Source: Bifidobacterium asteroides
Lineage (GTDB): Bacteria > Actinomycetota > Actinomycetes > Actinomycetales > Bifidobacteriaceae
Length of the DNA stretch: 64,000 bases
Assembly (NCBI RefSeq): GCF_003202695.1
Contig: NZ_QGLL01000001.1
Span: 372,001-436,000, forward strand
Direction: 5' to 3'
Positions 1 to 8,819 of this stretch are shown piece by piece. Under the pieces are notes generated by a model that saw nothing but the letters and a program-made list of their open reading frames with translations, made no database searches and was not told the origin of the DNA. The position numbers and the translations under genes are program-made. Each line of letters begins with the position of its first letter. Position 1 is the stretch's first letter.

Positions 1-102
1 GAACAGACCGGCCACCCTGGCCAGAACGCCGGGGCGGTTCTCAACCAGAACGGAAAGGGTGTGCCTTTCGGAGCCGGGCTTGGATGCTGGATAATTGGCC
101 AT
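1..102 (-). CDS. ilvN: Acetolactate synthase small subunit, N-terminal part only
   Basis: The minus-strand frame opens at an ATG at 102 and runs off the left edge, so only 34 residues are visible. They read as an ACT-domain start: after a short lead come TLSVLVENRPGVLARVAGLF, the typical beta-alpha opening of the regulatory subunit of acetolactate synthase. This subunit binds valine and controls the first common step of branched-chain amino acid synthesis. It starts 14 bases after the ilvB stop, with an AAAAGGGG ribosome binding site in the gap, so the two genes are surely co-transcribed. Confidence 0.9.
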   Translation of the reverse strand, partial: MANYPASKPGSERHTLSVLVENRPGVLARVAGLF

Positions 103-116
103 GTGCTGCCCCTTTT

Positions 117-2057
117 CTACTTGTTCATGCGACCGGCGGCGTCGTTGGCCATGGCTGCCCGGTCGGCTCCGGTCTGCTCATGCGGCTCCGGCTGTTCCTG
201 CTCCGGACGGATGCCCGCCAGGGGTTGCACGCCTGGCTTGTAGATGATGGTGTCGTTGGATGCGCCAGCAGGGACCATGGGCCAGACCATGGCGTCCTTC
301 CAGACGCGGAAATCGATCAGGACTGGTCGGTCGGTCACTGCGTTGGCCTGGTCGATGGCCTCCAGGGCCTGCTCCTGTGTAAAGGCTCGCAGTCCTATGC
401 AGCCATAGGCCTCGGCAAGCTTGACGAAGTCGGGGACGCCGTTGCCGTCTGTGGGCTTTGCGCCGCCGTCCTCCAGGCTGGTCTGGGAGTAGTGGCTGCC
501 ATAGAAGAGAGTTTGCCACTGGCGGACCATGCCGTAGACCGAGTTGTTGAGTATGGCGATGCGGATAGGCAGTCCCGCCTGTCTGGCCGTGGCCAGTTCC
601 TCGGAGGTCATCTGGAAGGAGCCGTCCCCGTCGATCAGCCAGACGGACCTCGGATCCTCCTGTTCTCTGGTGCCGATGGCCGTGCCGATGGCGGCGGGAA
701 GACCGTAGCCCATGGTCCCTAGCCCGCAGGAGGAGACCCAGGAGCGGGTGCGTTCGAAGTCGATGAACTGACTGGCCCACATCTGGTGCTGACCTACGCC
801 GGATACCCAGATCGTGTTGGGATCGGCCTTGTTGCTCAGGGTCTGGACCACCCACTGGGGGGCCAGGGTGCCGTCCGGGCTGGGCTCGAAGGTGGTGGGG
901 TAGTCGTGCCGCCAGCCGTCGATCAGCCGCCACCAGGGCTTGAGGTCGGGCTTGCCCAAGGTGCGCTGGGCTGCCTTGAGCGCTGGGATCAGATCGTCCA
1001 GCACCTGGCCCACGTCACCGACGATGGGCACGTCCGCCTGTCGGTTCTTGCCGATCTCAGCCGGATCGATGTCGATGTGGATGACTCGGGCCACCGGGGC
1101 GAAGTCCTCCAGGCTGCCGGTCACTCTGTCGTCGAAACGCGCGCCCACGGCCACCAGCAGGTCGGAGTGCTGGATGGCTCCGTTGGCGGCTACCGTGCCG
1201 TGCATGCCGGGCATTCCGAGAACAGCTGGATCGGAGTCAGGCACGATGCCTCGTGCCGGCAGCGTGGTGACCATGGGGGCACCAGTAGCTCGAACTAGTT
1301 CCTGGACCTGCCGACGGGCGTCTGACCGGACTGCGCCGCCGCCCACATAGAGGACGGGCCTGTGCGACTGGACCAGGAGCCGGGCGGCATCGTCCAGGAC
1401 GTGCCCGTGTGCCCGCGTCACCGGGTTGTAGCCGGGCAGGATCATCTCCTGCGGCCAGGAGTAGAGCATTTTGCCGTTCTGGGCTGTCTTGCTCAGGTCC
1501 ACCACCACCGGGCCGGGTCTTCCCGAGCTGGCGATGTGGTAGGCCTCGGTCATGACCCGGGGGATGTCCTGGGCCTTGGTCACCAGATAGGAGTGTTTGG
1601 CCACCGGATAGGTGATGCCCACGATGTCGGCCTCCTGGAAGGCGTCGGTGCCGATGGAGTCCACGCCCACCTGTCCGGTCACCACTACCAGGGGGACCGA
1701 GTCCATCATGGCATCGGCTATGGGGGTGACCATGTTGGTCGCTCCGGGTCCTGAGGTCACCAGGCAGACTCCGACCTTGCCCGTGGAGACGGCGTAGCCC
1801 TCGGCTGCGTGGCCAGCGGCCTGCTCGTGGCGGACTAATGTGAAGTTGAAGCGCACCTGGTCGTCGATGGCGTCGTAGGTGGGCAGAATGGCCCCTCCCG
1901 GAACCCCGAAGACCTGGGTGACCCCAAGATCCTCCAGGGACCGAATCAGTGCCTGGGCTCCCGTCATGGATTCGCCCTGGGCAGGGACATCCTTGTCGTC
2001 ATGGTTCCAGTTCTTGGGTACCGAGCTGAACGCTTGCAGAGGTGTCGGCAGACTCAT
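117..2057 (-). CDS. ilvB: Acetolactate synthase large (catalytic) subunit
   Basis: This 646-residue ThDP enzyme condenses two pyruvates, or pyruvate with 2-oxobutyrate, in valine, leucine and isoleucine synthesis. Visible features are the N-terminal pyrimidine-binding domain with the catalytic glutamate at about residue 78 (VRHEQAAGHAAEGYA), a central FAD-type domain, and the C-terminal diphosphate-binding motif GDGSFQMTSEELAT ending in NNSVYGMVRQWQ. Length fits the family. The first 30 residues are a non-conserved lead. AGAGGA precedes the ATG. ilvN follows immediately. leuB lies at 59301 in the same window but in a different transcription unit. Confidence 0.96.
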   Translation of the reverse strand: MSLPTPLQAFSSVPKNWNHDDKDVPAQGESMTGAQALIRSLEDLGVTQVFGVPGGAILPTYDAIDDQVRFNFTLVRHEQAAGHAAEGYAVSTGKVGVCLVTSGPGATNMVTPIADAMMDSVPLVVVTGQVGVDSIGTDAFQEADIVGITYPVAKHSYLVTKAQDIPRVMTEAYHIASSGRPGPVVVDLSKTAQNGKMLYSWPQEMILPGYNPVTRAHGHVLDDAARLLVQSHRPVLYVGGGAVRSDARRQVQELVRATGAPMVTTLPARGIVPDSDPAVLGMPGMHGTVAANGAIQHSDLLVAVGARFDDRVTGSLEDFAPVARVIHIDIDPAEIGKNRQADVPIVGDVGQVLDDLIPALKAAQRTLGKPDLKPWWRLIDGWRHDYPTTFEPSPDGTLAPQWVVQTLSNKADPNTIWVSGVGQHQMWASQFIDFERTRSWVSSCGLGTMGYGLPAAIGTAIGTREQEDPRSVWLIDGDGSFQMTSEELATARQAGLPIRIAILNNSVYGMVRQWQTLFYGSHYSQTSLEDGGAKPTDGNGVPDFVKLAEAYGCIGLRAFTQEQALEAIDQANAVTDRPVLIDFRVWKDAMVWPMVPAGASNDTIIYKPGVQPLAGIRPEQEQPEPHEQTGADRAAMANDAAGRMNK

Positions 2058-2273
2058 GTTTCCTCTCGACCTCCAGACTGCGCGCCGACCTGCGGCCGTG
2101 CATGTCGAAATACGAACCTGTGGGAGCGTCGGCGAGGTAGGCGGACGAATCCCGATCAGGAGGAGGCACCTGAACCGTTCGTGACGGCAGGCCCCCGGTT
2201 ATGCCCATAGTCTAAACAAGGGTCTGGTCGGAGTGCTGCCGCAGTACCGTATGCCGGAATTCCAGCCAGGGCC

Positions 2274-3074
2274 TCAGGAGGTTTGCTCGGCGTGCAGGGT
2301 CGCAAGCAGTTCCTGGTCGTCCAGTTGCTTCCACCCCTGGGCTGCAGCAGCCAGTTGGGCTTTTCGCTTGCTGCTGGCTCGGCCCTTGCCAATCACGGTC
2401 CCGCCGTCCTGCAGTCGCAGCTCTGCGGTGAAGACCTGGGCGTATTCCGGCCCGGAGACCGCCATGGTGTACCGGGGTTCGCCTAAGTCCAGCTGGTGGG
2501 CCTTGACCGTGATCGAGGTTTTCCAATCGAGTGCCGGCCCCTCGGTGGCTACCTCGGCCAGGGTGTCGTCAAGAAGGGTATGGACGGTGGCCCGGGCTCC
2601 CTCGATGCCGTGTTCCAGAAAGACTGAGCCGATCAGGGATTCGACGGTGTCGCAAAGTATGGAGTCCTTGTCGGCCCCGCCGTTTTCGCTCTCTCCCCGG
2701 CCCAGAAGAATATACTGACCCAGGTGCAGCTTCTCCCGCGCGATAGCCGACAGGGCCTCCTCGGAGACCGCCTTGGCCCGCATCTTGGCCAGCTGGCCCT
2801 CGGTCATGTCGGGATGAACCTTGTATAGGGTCTCGGTGGCCACCAGTTCCAGAACAGCATCGCCCAGGAACTCCAGCCGCTCATTATTGGGCATTCCCGG
2901 GTGTTCATGGGCGAAGGAGCGATGGGTCAGGGCATGCACCAGCAGCTCCGGGCTGATCCTGCCGCCCAGGGCCTGGAAGAGCTCCTCGGCCGCCTGGTTG
3001 CCGGGGTCCAGCTGCCCCTGTTCGTCCTGCTGCATATGTTTGTCATAGTCCTTCCTGGAGTGCCCTGTCTGCAT
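2274..3074 (-). CDS. rnc: Ribonuclease III
   Basis: Double-strand-specific endoribonuclease that processes rRNA precursors and structured mRNAs. The signature NERLEFLGDAVLELV is intact, the second acidic site follows at DTVESLIGSVFLEHG, and the C-terminal part has the double-stranded RNA binding fold (WKTSITVKAHQLDLGEPRYTM...ELRLQDGGTVIGKG...KRKAQLAAA). The frame stays open upstream to 3224, but that would overlap rpmF and read through its terminator. The ATG at 3074 has AGAAGG six bases before it and gives 266 residues. An ATG at 3035 is a weaker alternative. It lies downstream of rpmF, as is common in actinobacteria. Confidence 0.93.
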   Translation of the reverse strand: MQTGHSRKDYDKHMQQDEQGQLDPGNQAAEELFQALGGRISPELLVHALTHRSFAHEHPGMPNNERLEFLGDAVLELVATETLYKVHPDMTEGQLAKMRAKAVSEEALSAIAREKLHLGQYILLGRGESENGGADKDSILCDTVESLIGSVFLEHGIEGARATVHTLLDDTLAEVATEGPALDWKTSITVKAHQLDLGEPRYTMAVSGPEYAQVFTAELRLQDGGTVIGKGRASSKRKAQLAAAAQGWKQLDDQELLATLHAEQTS

Positions 3075-3115
3075 GGCCCTTCTCGCTTTCTCGGCCTTTC
3101 CGCCTGATGATATGG

Positions 3116-3148
3116 AAAAACCCCTGCCACCCGTCGATGGCCGGGGTT
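3116..3148 (-). terminator. Rho-independent terminator after rpmF
   Basis: Read on the minus strand, an AACCCC...GGGGTT stem with an inner GCCA/TGGC extension is followed by five T residues. It lies 30 bases after the rpmF stop and 42 bases before the chosen rnc start, so rnc is either read through at low level or has its own promoter. Confidence 0.75.
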
Positions 3149-3177
3149 CCCTCATTGCGTGCTGATCGCCGATTGGC

Positions 3178-3372
3178 TTACTTGCTGAACTGCGAACGAA
3201 TTGCGTCACGGTAGACGCGCCCACGATACGTGCCGCAGCTGGGGCACGCCATATGCGGCAGCGCAGGAGCTCCGCAGTTGGGGCAGGTCACCGTAGCGGC
3301 GGCCTGGGTCTTCCAGTTGGCGCGCCGGGAATGGGTGTTGGCGCGCGAGGTCTTGTACTTTGGCAGTGCCAT
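3178..3372 (-). CDS. rpmF: 50S ribosomal protein L32
   Basis: This is a 64-residue basic protein with the L32 pattern: [21 protein letters not shown], then two zinc-type CxxC pairs ([18 protein letters not shown]). It is a structural protein of the large ribosomal subunit. It is the zinc-binding (C+) form because all four cysteines are present. It follows the DUF177 gene, the near-universal bacterial neighbour, and is followed by a clear terminator. Confidence 0.97.
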   Translation of the reverse strand: MALPKYKTSRANTHSRRANWKTQAAATVTCPNCGAPALPHMACPSCGTYRGRVYRDAIRSQFSK

Positions 3373-3436
3373 ATTGTCCTCTGTTTCGATCGAATACTTC
3401 GAGCTTAAGCGTAGAGCAGTCTACCGCAACCTCCGG

Positions 3437-4057
3437 TCATTCGCCAGTCTGGCCGTTGCTGCCGGGGTTCTCCTCCTGCTCCAGACGCTGTTTCAGCCCC
3501 TCCAGGGCCGCCCAGCGGTCATCCAGCATCTCGTGGCGATGGTCAGGATGGTCATTAAGATCCATGCCGCACTGGGGGCACAGGCCTCGGCAGTCTGGTC
3601 GGCACAAGGGCTGCAGGGGGAGGGCCTCCACCAGGGTGTCGCGCAGCAGGGCCTCCAGATCCATGAAGGCACCCCCCGTGGCTAGCGGGTAGGTCTGACC
3701 GCTGGCCTCCTCCTGATCGGCCAGGATCTCCTCCTTGCCATGGGTTGGCTCCGGTTCGGGTTCCTTGTAGGGGAAGAAGACCACCGGATCGTCCTGAATG
3801 CTGGTATTTACGGGTCTCAGGCAGCGGGTGCATTCCGTCTTCAGGGGCGCGCTGATGTGGGCCTGCAGCAAGAGTCCATCCACCAAGGAGTCGATGTTGC
3901 CAGCTACATGCACGGGTGTTCCTGCAGGGATGCCCACCACCTGGTCGCCGATGCCCTCCGGGGCTGGAAAATCACGATCTACCCGGGTGCTTTGTCCTGC
4001 TCGCGTCGACACCTGGGCCACTGAAACTGCCCAGGGGGAATCCTCCGGTCTGCTCAT
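3437..4057 (-). CDS. DUF177 (YceD-like) protein, predicted 23S rRNA accumulation factor
   Basis: This 206-residue protein has the DUF177 layout: an N-terminal beta-rich half, a cysteine pair at TECTRCLRPV, and a second pair near the C-terminus (LCRPDCRGLCPQCGMDLN). DUF177 proteins are coupled to rpmF in most bacteria, and in E. coli and plants the family is linked to 23S rRNA accumulation. The tail is acidic and low in complexity. Its start overlaps the stop of the upstream coiled-coil gene by four bases (4054-4057), showing translational coupling. Confidence 0.88.
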   Translation of the reverse strand: MSRPEDSPWAVSVAQVSTRAGQSTRVDRDFPAPEGIGDQVVGIPAGTPVHVAGNIDSLVDGLLLQAHISAPLKTECTRCLRPVNTSIQDDPVVFFPYKEPEPEPTHGKEEILADQEEASGQTYPLATGGAFMDLEALLRDTLVEALPLQPLCRPDCRGLCPQCGMDLNDHPDHRHEMLDDRWAALEGLKQRLEQEENPGSNGQTGE

Positions 4058-4743
4058 TCCCGTGTCTCCTTTCCCTCGTCAGAGGCTGACGCGTTCATGC
4101 TACGCGCCGCTTCCTGCTCACGCTGGTGGAGAACCTCCAGGCCGGCACGCACATCTTGGCTCATCTTGTTCAGCTGAGTGTCAAGCTCGCCCATGACTTG
4201 GTCTGCATATCCGTTGGCCCCCTGGACCAGACGGTCTGCCTGAGCCTGGGCCGTGTCGATGATGGTCTGGGCTTTCTGCCGAGCTATGGCCACTACGTTC
4301 TCCTGACCGGCTAGGAAGCGGGCCTGCTCGCCGGCCTCTTTGACGATGTCTGCAGCCCGACTCTGGGCGTCGGATACGGTGGCGTTGGCTTGAGTCTGCG
4401 CCGTGTTTAGCCGACGCTCAGCCTCCCTCATGAGCGCCGAGGCCCGCTCCAGCTGCACTGGCAGCATTTTCTTGAGTTCGTTGAGGTCATCGGTCAGCTC
4501 GTCTCGATCCACCTTGACCAGCTCCGGACTGAAAATGGGGGCCTTGGCCTCATCCAGCATGGCCTGGATCTTGTCGATGATGTCATAGACGGTGGTGAAT
4601 TCCGATCGGGGATTCCTGCTGTCGCTCCGATCCTCCTGCAGATCGGGCAAGTCCTTCATGTCGACTGTGCGCCTGGGGCCGCCCGCTCTGGTCGAGTCAT
4701 CGATAGGCTCGTCATCGTCCTTTTCCTGGGCCTGCTCGTTCAT
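4054..4743 (-). CDS. DivIVA/SepF-region type coiled-coil protein
   Basis: This is a 229-residue acidic protein with a disordered first 50 residues, a short conserved segment (TVYDIIDKIQAMLDEAKAPIF), then a long coiled coil rich in Ala, Gln, Arg and Glu (about residues 80-215). No signal peptide or membrane span is seen. This resembles the actinobacterial cell-division initiation / DivIVA-like proteins encoded beside coaD and rpmF. The exact role is not shown by the sequence. The start codon overlaps the coaD stop by one base, and the 3' end overlaps the DUF177 gene. Confidence 0.72.
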   Translation of the reverse strand: MNEQAQEKDDDEPIDDSTRAGGPRRTVDMKDLPDLQEDRSDSRNPRSEFTTVYDIIDKIQAMLDEAKAPIFSPELVKVDRDELTDDLNELKKMLPVQLERASALMREAERRLNTAQTQANATVSDAQSRAADIVKEAGEQARFLAGQENVVAIARQKAQTIIDTAQAQADRLVQGANGYADQVMGELDTQLNKMSQDVRAGLEVLHQREQEAARSMNASASDEGKETRE

Positions 4744-5252
4744 TATTGGCTCTTTTCCGTGTGCAGTATGTCCTTGTGCAATGTGCTGGTCAGCGCGTCC
4801 ACGACGCTGTTGGGGACCATGCCGGCGATGTCTCCTCCGTGCCTGGCCACGTCCTTGACGATGGTGCTGGAGATATGCTCCCGCATCGGGTCGGCCGGCA
4901 GGAAGAGCGTTTCCACCCCGGACAGCTTGCGATTGACCAGGGCCATGCCCAGCTCGGCCTCATAGTCCCCGTTCTGCCGCAGTCCCTTGACGATCACCGA
5001 GGCTCCAACCTGACGGCAGTAGTCGGTGATCAAGCCGTCGGTCGAGGTTACGGTGATGTTCGGGTATCCGTCCTGGTCCAGGGCATGGCGGATCATAGCC
5101 ACCCGCTCCTGCTCGCTGAACATAGGGGTCTTAGCGGCGTTCACGGCCACAACTACGTGAACCGTCTCAAAGAAACAGGCGCAGCGTTCAATCACATCCA
5201 TGTGGCCGGAGGTAACCGGATCGTATGAGCCAGGGCATACAGCGATAGTCAT
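4743..5252 (-). CDS. coaD: Phosphopantetheine adenylyltransferase
   Basis: A 169-residue nucleotidyltransferase for the penultimate step of coenzyme A synthesis (4'-phosphopantetheine + ATP to dephospho-CoA). The N-terminal [19 protein letters not shown] holds the (T/H)xGH nucleotide-binding motif. [21 protein letters not shown] and the late [15 protein letters not shown] match the family. It is the first gene of the minus-strand run that ends with rpmF and stands divergent to the DUF3039 gene, 53 bases apart. Confidence 0.96.
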   Translation of the reverse strand: MTIAVCPGSYDPVTSGHMDVIERCACFFETVHVVVAVNAAKTPMFSEQERVAMIRHALDQDGYPNITVTSTDGLITDYCRQVGASVIVKGLRQNGDYEAELGMALVNRKLSGVETLFLPADPMREHISSTIVKDVARHGGDIAGMVPNSVVDALTSTLHKDILHTEKSQ

Positions 5253-5305
5253 GCTTCTCAGCGTAGCGCGTCATAGGGAGCGAACGTGGAGGTTGCCGCC
5301 GTACC

Positions 5306-5626
5306 ATGGATGTCATGACTGGAAGCAAAAGCAATCGCATGGAGGATCCAGAGCGGGAGCAGAACCCTGACCAGAGCACTGGCACAGCCGTTCTGGACCG
5401 TCCGGACACGGAGACCGCCGAGAAGACCCGTCTGGATGACCAGGGCGATGCCGATAGGTTCGCCCACTACGTCTCCCGTGAGCGCATCGCCGAGTCCAAA
5501 CTGACCGGTCGACCCGTTGTGGCCCTCTGCGGCAAGGTCTGGGTGCCCAAGCACGACCCATCCCAGTACCCGGTCTGCCCGGACTGCAAGCGCATCTACG
5601 AACAGATGACCGGCGGCAGCCACTGA
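5306..5626 (+). CDS. DUF3039 family protein
   Basis: This is a 106-residue protein with a charged, disordered first half and a conserved C-terminal block HYVSRERIAESKLTGRPVVALCGKVWVPKHDP...YPVCPDCKRIYEQM. One Cys plus a CxxC pair suggest a small metal site. The family is widespread in actinobacteria and has no known function. No clear ribosome binding site precedes 5306. ATGs at 5315 and 5339 (M4, M12) are alternatives. Confidence 0.8.
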   Translation: MDVMTGSKSNRMEDPEREQNPDQSTGTAVLDRPDTETAEKTRLDDQGDADRFAHYVSRERIAESKLTGRPVVALCGKVWVPKHDPSQYPVCPDCKRIYEQMTGGSH

Positions 5627-5641
5627 GCTGTCCAGTCTGCT

Positions 5642-6661
5642 TCAGGACTGGCGGTCCACGGCGATCCTGTCGATCGTTTTCAGCTCCTCCTGGCTGAAAT
5701 CGGCCGACTGGACGGCCTTGAGGTTGTCGATGATCTGCTGGGGCTTGGAGGCGCCGATGAGCACTGAAGTGACAGCCGGGTCCCTGAGCAGCCAGGCCAG
5801 GGCCATCTCAGCCAGACTTTGGCCGCGTTGGCATGCCAGGTCGTTCAGAGCCTGAATCTGCCTCAACCGCTGAGGAGTCAGCGCAGACTCCTTGAGGAAA
5901 CGACCGTCGGCCCGAATTCGGCTGTCCTCGGGTATCCCATGCAAATAGCGGTCGGTCAGCAGCCCCTGGGCCAGCGGACTGAAGGTAATCAGCCCCTTTC
6001 TTTCCTTCATTGCGGCCTCTTTGAGACCGTTATCCTCAATGGTTCTGTCGAAGATGGAATAGCGGTTTTGGTTGATGACGAAGGGAACGTGCATCTCGGT
6101 CAGGATGGCCGAGGCCCGTTTCATGGTCGGCCCGTCGTAGTTGGACAGTCCCAGGTAGAGGGCCTTGCCGCTGGTAACCGCCTGGGCCAGGGCGCCCATG
6201 GTCTCCTCCAGAGGCGTATCCGGGTCGGGGCGGTGGTGGTAGAAGATGTCCACATATTCCAGTCCCAGCCGTTTCAGGCTTTGGTCCAATCCGGACAGGA
6301 GATGCTTGCGCGAGCCGAGGTTCCCGTAAGGACCAGGCCACATTTCATATCCGGCCTTGGTGGAGATGACCAGCTCCTGGCGGTGGTGGCTGAAGCACCG
6401 CCGCAGAATGATCCCCATGTTGCGCTCGGCAGCACCCGGTCCTGGGCCGTAGTTGTCGGCCAGATCGAAGTGGGTGATGCCGTGATCGAAGGCCGTCGTG
6501 CACAGCTCCTGCATCCGTTCCAGTGGCGTGGCGTCGCCGAAGTTGTGCCAGCAGCCCAGGCAGATGGGCGGCAGTTTCAGGCCGCTGCAGCCACAGCGCC
6601 GGTAGGTTGTGGAATCGTACCGGTTCGGGTCGGGCAGGTAGGTTTCGGATTGCGCGCTCAT
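5642..6661 (-). CDS. Aldo/keto reductase, YghZ/Kv-beta type
   Basis: A 339-residue NADPH-dependent reductase of the L-glyceraldehyde-3-phosphate reductase type. It has the (beta/alpha)8 catalytic residues: Asp and Tyr in FDLADNYGPGPG, Lys in VISTKAGYEM and His in DIFYHHRPD. The C-terminal cofactor segment is DPAVTSVLIGASKPQQI. The start overlaps the pncB stop by one base, so it is translated from the pncB message. The real substrate is not predictable beyond small aldehydes. A weak CCAGTC/GACTGG stem spans its 3' end (5632-5651), shared with the convergent DUF3039 gene. Confidence 0.9.
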   Translation of the reverse strand: MSAQSETYLPDPNRYDSTTYRRCGCSGLKLPPICLGCWHNFGDATPLERMQELCTTAFDHGITHFDLADNYGPGPGAAERNMGIILRRCFSHHRQELVISTKAGYEMWPGPYGNLGSRKHLLSGLDQSLKRLGLEYVDIFYHHRPDPDTPLEETMGALAQAVTSGKALYLGLSNYDGPTMKRASAILTEMHVPFVINQNRYSIFDRTIEDNGLKEAAMKERKGLITFSPLAQGLLTDRYLHGIPEDSRIRADGRFLKESALTPQRLRQIQALNDLACQRGQSLAEMALAWLLRDPAVTSVLIGASKPQQIIDNLKAVQSADFSQEELKTIDRIAVDRQS

Positions 6662-8007
6662 CAGATGCTCCTGACCAGGGTGGGCAGGACCGGTTCGCCC
6701 TTCATCAGGCTCAGGGCGTTGATGGGCAGCTCCTCAAGGGCCTTGGCCCTGTGCTCTCGGGCATCCAGGACGGCCTGCCCCCCTTGGTAACCTGGCATGC
6801 TCTGACCATGGTCCACGTAGGTGACCAGCAGATCCCGCCAATCCTGCTCGGGTGCATAGGCGGCCAGAGCCTTCTCGGCGCCCGAGATCACATGCTCAGC
6901 ATCGGCCACCCCGTTGTGGTAGGAACGGTAGGCCAGCTTGCGTCCTGGCACCGAGGCCTTGCCTGCCGACTTCTTGGCTACGGCCTCCATGTTCCCGTTG
7001 GAGTTCTCGCGCTCGGTCAGCTTGTAGACCATGGCACAGGTTGGGGCTCCCGAGCCGGTGACCAGCATGGTGCCCACTCCGTAAGAGTCCACCGGGGCGT
7101 CCTGCAGGGAGGCTATGGCGTACTCGTCCAGGTCGTTGGTGACGGTGATGGTAGCCTTGGTGGCTCCCAAGGAGTCCAGCTGGGCACGGACCTGCTGGGC
7201 CAGCGAGCCTAGATCTCCGGAGTCGATACGCACTCCGCCCAGCTCCGGTCCCGCCACCTCGACGGCCGTCCTGACGGCCTCCTCGATGGAATAGGTGTCG
7301 GTCAGCAGGGTGGTCCCCTTGCCAAGGGCCTGGATCTGCCCCTGGAAGGCCTCGCGCTCGCTGTCATGCAGGAGGGTGAAGGAGTGGGCTGCGGTTCCGA
7401 TGGCCTTGAAGCCGTATTGCTTGGCCGCCAGCAGGTTTGATGTCCCTTGGAATCCGCCTACTATGGCCGCTCTGGCTGCAGCCACGGCTGCGTATTCGTT
7501 GGCCCGGCGCGCGCCCATGTCCATGCAGGGCCGGCCCTTGGCCGCGGTGACCATGCGAGAGGCGGCCGAGGCCACGGCTGAATCGTAGTTGAGTATGGAA
7601 AGGATCAGGGTCTCCAGCAGTGTACATTCGCCGAAGCCGCCTTCGACCTGCAGAATAGGGGAGTCGGGGAAGAATATCTCGCCCTCACGGTAGCCGCGGA
7701 TGGTCCCGGTGAAGCGGAAGTGCTCCAGCCAGTCGATGGTGGTAGGACTGACGATGCGGCGGTCGGACAGGAAGCGAAGCTCCTCCTCGCTGGGGTGGAA
7801 ATTCGCCAGTGCATCCAGAATGCGTCCGGTGCCTGCCACCACTCCATAGCGGCGTCCCGCAGGCAGGTGTCGGGTGTAGACTTCAAAGACGGATCGGCGC
7901 CTGGCCGTACCGTCCTGCAGGGCTGCATCCAGCATGGTGTATTCGTACATGTCGGTCATCAGAGCCGTAGATGCTCCGCTGTTCTCACTATTGTTTTCGG
8001 CGTTCAT
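6661..8007 (-). CDS. pncB: Nicotinate phosphoribosyltransferase
   Basis: A 448-residue enzyme that makes nicotinate mononucleotide from nicotinate and PRPP in NAD salvage. Recognisable parts are LMTDMYEYTMLDAALQDG at the N-terminus, the FGECTLLETLILSILNYDSAVAS block, the catalytic His region GTAAHSFTLLHDSE, and the phosphate-binding VRIDSGDLGSLAQQVR / GVGTMLVTG. It is divergent to the Pr6Pr membrane protein gene and coupled to a downstream aldo/keto reductase. Confidence 0.95.
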   Translation of the reverse strand: MNAENNSENSGASTALMTDMYEYTMLDAALQDGTARRRSVFEVYTRHLPAGRRYGVVAGTGRILDALANFHPSEEELRFLSDRRIVSPTTIDWLEHFRFTGTIRGYREGEIFFPDSPILQVEGGFGECTLLETLILSILNYDSAVASAASRMVTAAKGRPCMDMGARRANEYAAVAAARAAIVGGFQGTSNLLAAKQYGFKAIGTAAHSFTLLHDSEREAFQGQIQALGKGTTLLTDTYSIEEAVRTAVEVAGPELGGVRIDSGDLGSLAQQVRAQLDSLGATKATITVTNDLDEYAIASLQDAPVDSYGVGTMLVTGSGAPTCAMVYKLTERENSNGNMEAVAKKSAGKASVPGRKLAYRSYHNGVADAEHVISGAEKALAAYAPEQDWRDLLVTYVDHGQSMPGYQGGQAVLDAREHRAKALEELPINALSLMKGEPVLPTLVRSI

Positions 8008-8114
8008 ATCTTCCCCTTTGTAGGTGGAAAAAGCCCTTGGTTAGCCCCAAGTCTAATCCTCTGCTGACTGCTTGGCTTGCCCTGCCCTCTCAAGGTCGGG
8101 CTAAGCTGGTCCGC

Positions 8115-8753
8115 ATGAGATTCGTCGTGGGCATCTACCGATTGCTGATCGCCTTCTTCTGCCTGGGCGGCACCTACGAGGCCTGGCTGCTGGGGATCGG
8201 CAACAAGTGGGTCTATTTTACCTTCCAGACCAACATTGCCCTGGGCCTGGTCATGCTCTGGGCTGGTGCGGCCACCCTGCTCAGGGGCATCCAGCCCCCC
8301 GCTTGGCTCAAAGGCTGCCTGACGCTCTACATCGTCATCACCGGTCTGGTGGCCCTTCTGGTCCTGGGTTTGAACAGCACGGACTACAAGCTGGTCCTGG
8401 GCGTCCGGACTACGTTGATGATTCACGTCATCAGTCCCATCATGGCTTCCGTCGACTTCCTTCTGTTCGATCCCCATCGCCGCTTCCGCTGGCATAACGT
8501 GCTGACCTGGCTGATCTATTTCCCCTTCTACGTGGCCTTCGTGCTGATCCGCGCCGCCATCTGGCCTCATTCAGGACCGCAGCCAGACGGCGATCCGTAC
8601 CCCTATGCCTTCCTGGACCTCGGGCACCTCGGATGGACACAGTTGATGATCAACATGGCTGAGTACCTAGTGGTCTTCTTTGCCCTCTCACTGGTCATCT
8701 TCCTGATCGATCGCATCCTGCCGGCCAAGACACCGCTGACCATCGATAGGTAG
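8115..8753 (+). CDS. Pr6Pr-family integral membrane protein
   Basis: This is a 212-residue protein with six predicted membrane helices, first at about residues 4-24 (VVGIYRLLIAFFCLGGTYEAWLL without a signal site), and conserved polar residues between helices (YFTFQTNIALG, LMIHVISPIMASVDFLLFDP, YPYAFLDLGHLGW). This matches the Pr6Pr family of unknown function. The frame is open back to 7971, but that region overlaps the pncB start. The ATG at 8115 begins the conserved family segment. Confidence 0.8.
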   Translation: MRFVVGIYRLLIAFFCLGGTYEAWLLGIGNKWVYFTFQTNIALGLVMLWAGAATLLRGIQPPAWLKGCLTLYIVITGLVALLVLGLNSTDYKLVLGVRTTLMIHVISPIMASVDFLLFDPHRRFRWHNVLTWLIYFPFYVAFVLIRAAIWPHSGPQPDGDPYPYAFLDLGHLGWTQLMINMAEYLVVFFALSLVIFLIDRILPAKTPLTIDR

Positions 8754-8819
8754 ACAGCTGGCGGAATAATAGGGGCCAGACCAGGCAAGCCTGGATGGAA
8801 CGAGAAAGGATCATCGCTG

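Noticed and set aside
2058-2273. Branched-chain amino acid attenuator with leader peptide before ilvB
   Set aside because: The small frames in this leader contain no run of Ile, Val or Leu codons and no clear terminator/antiterminator pair.
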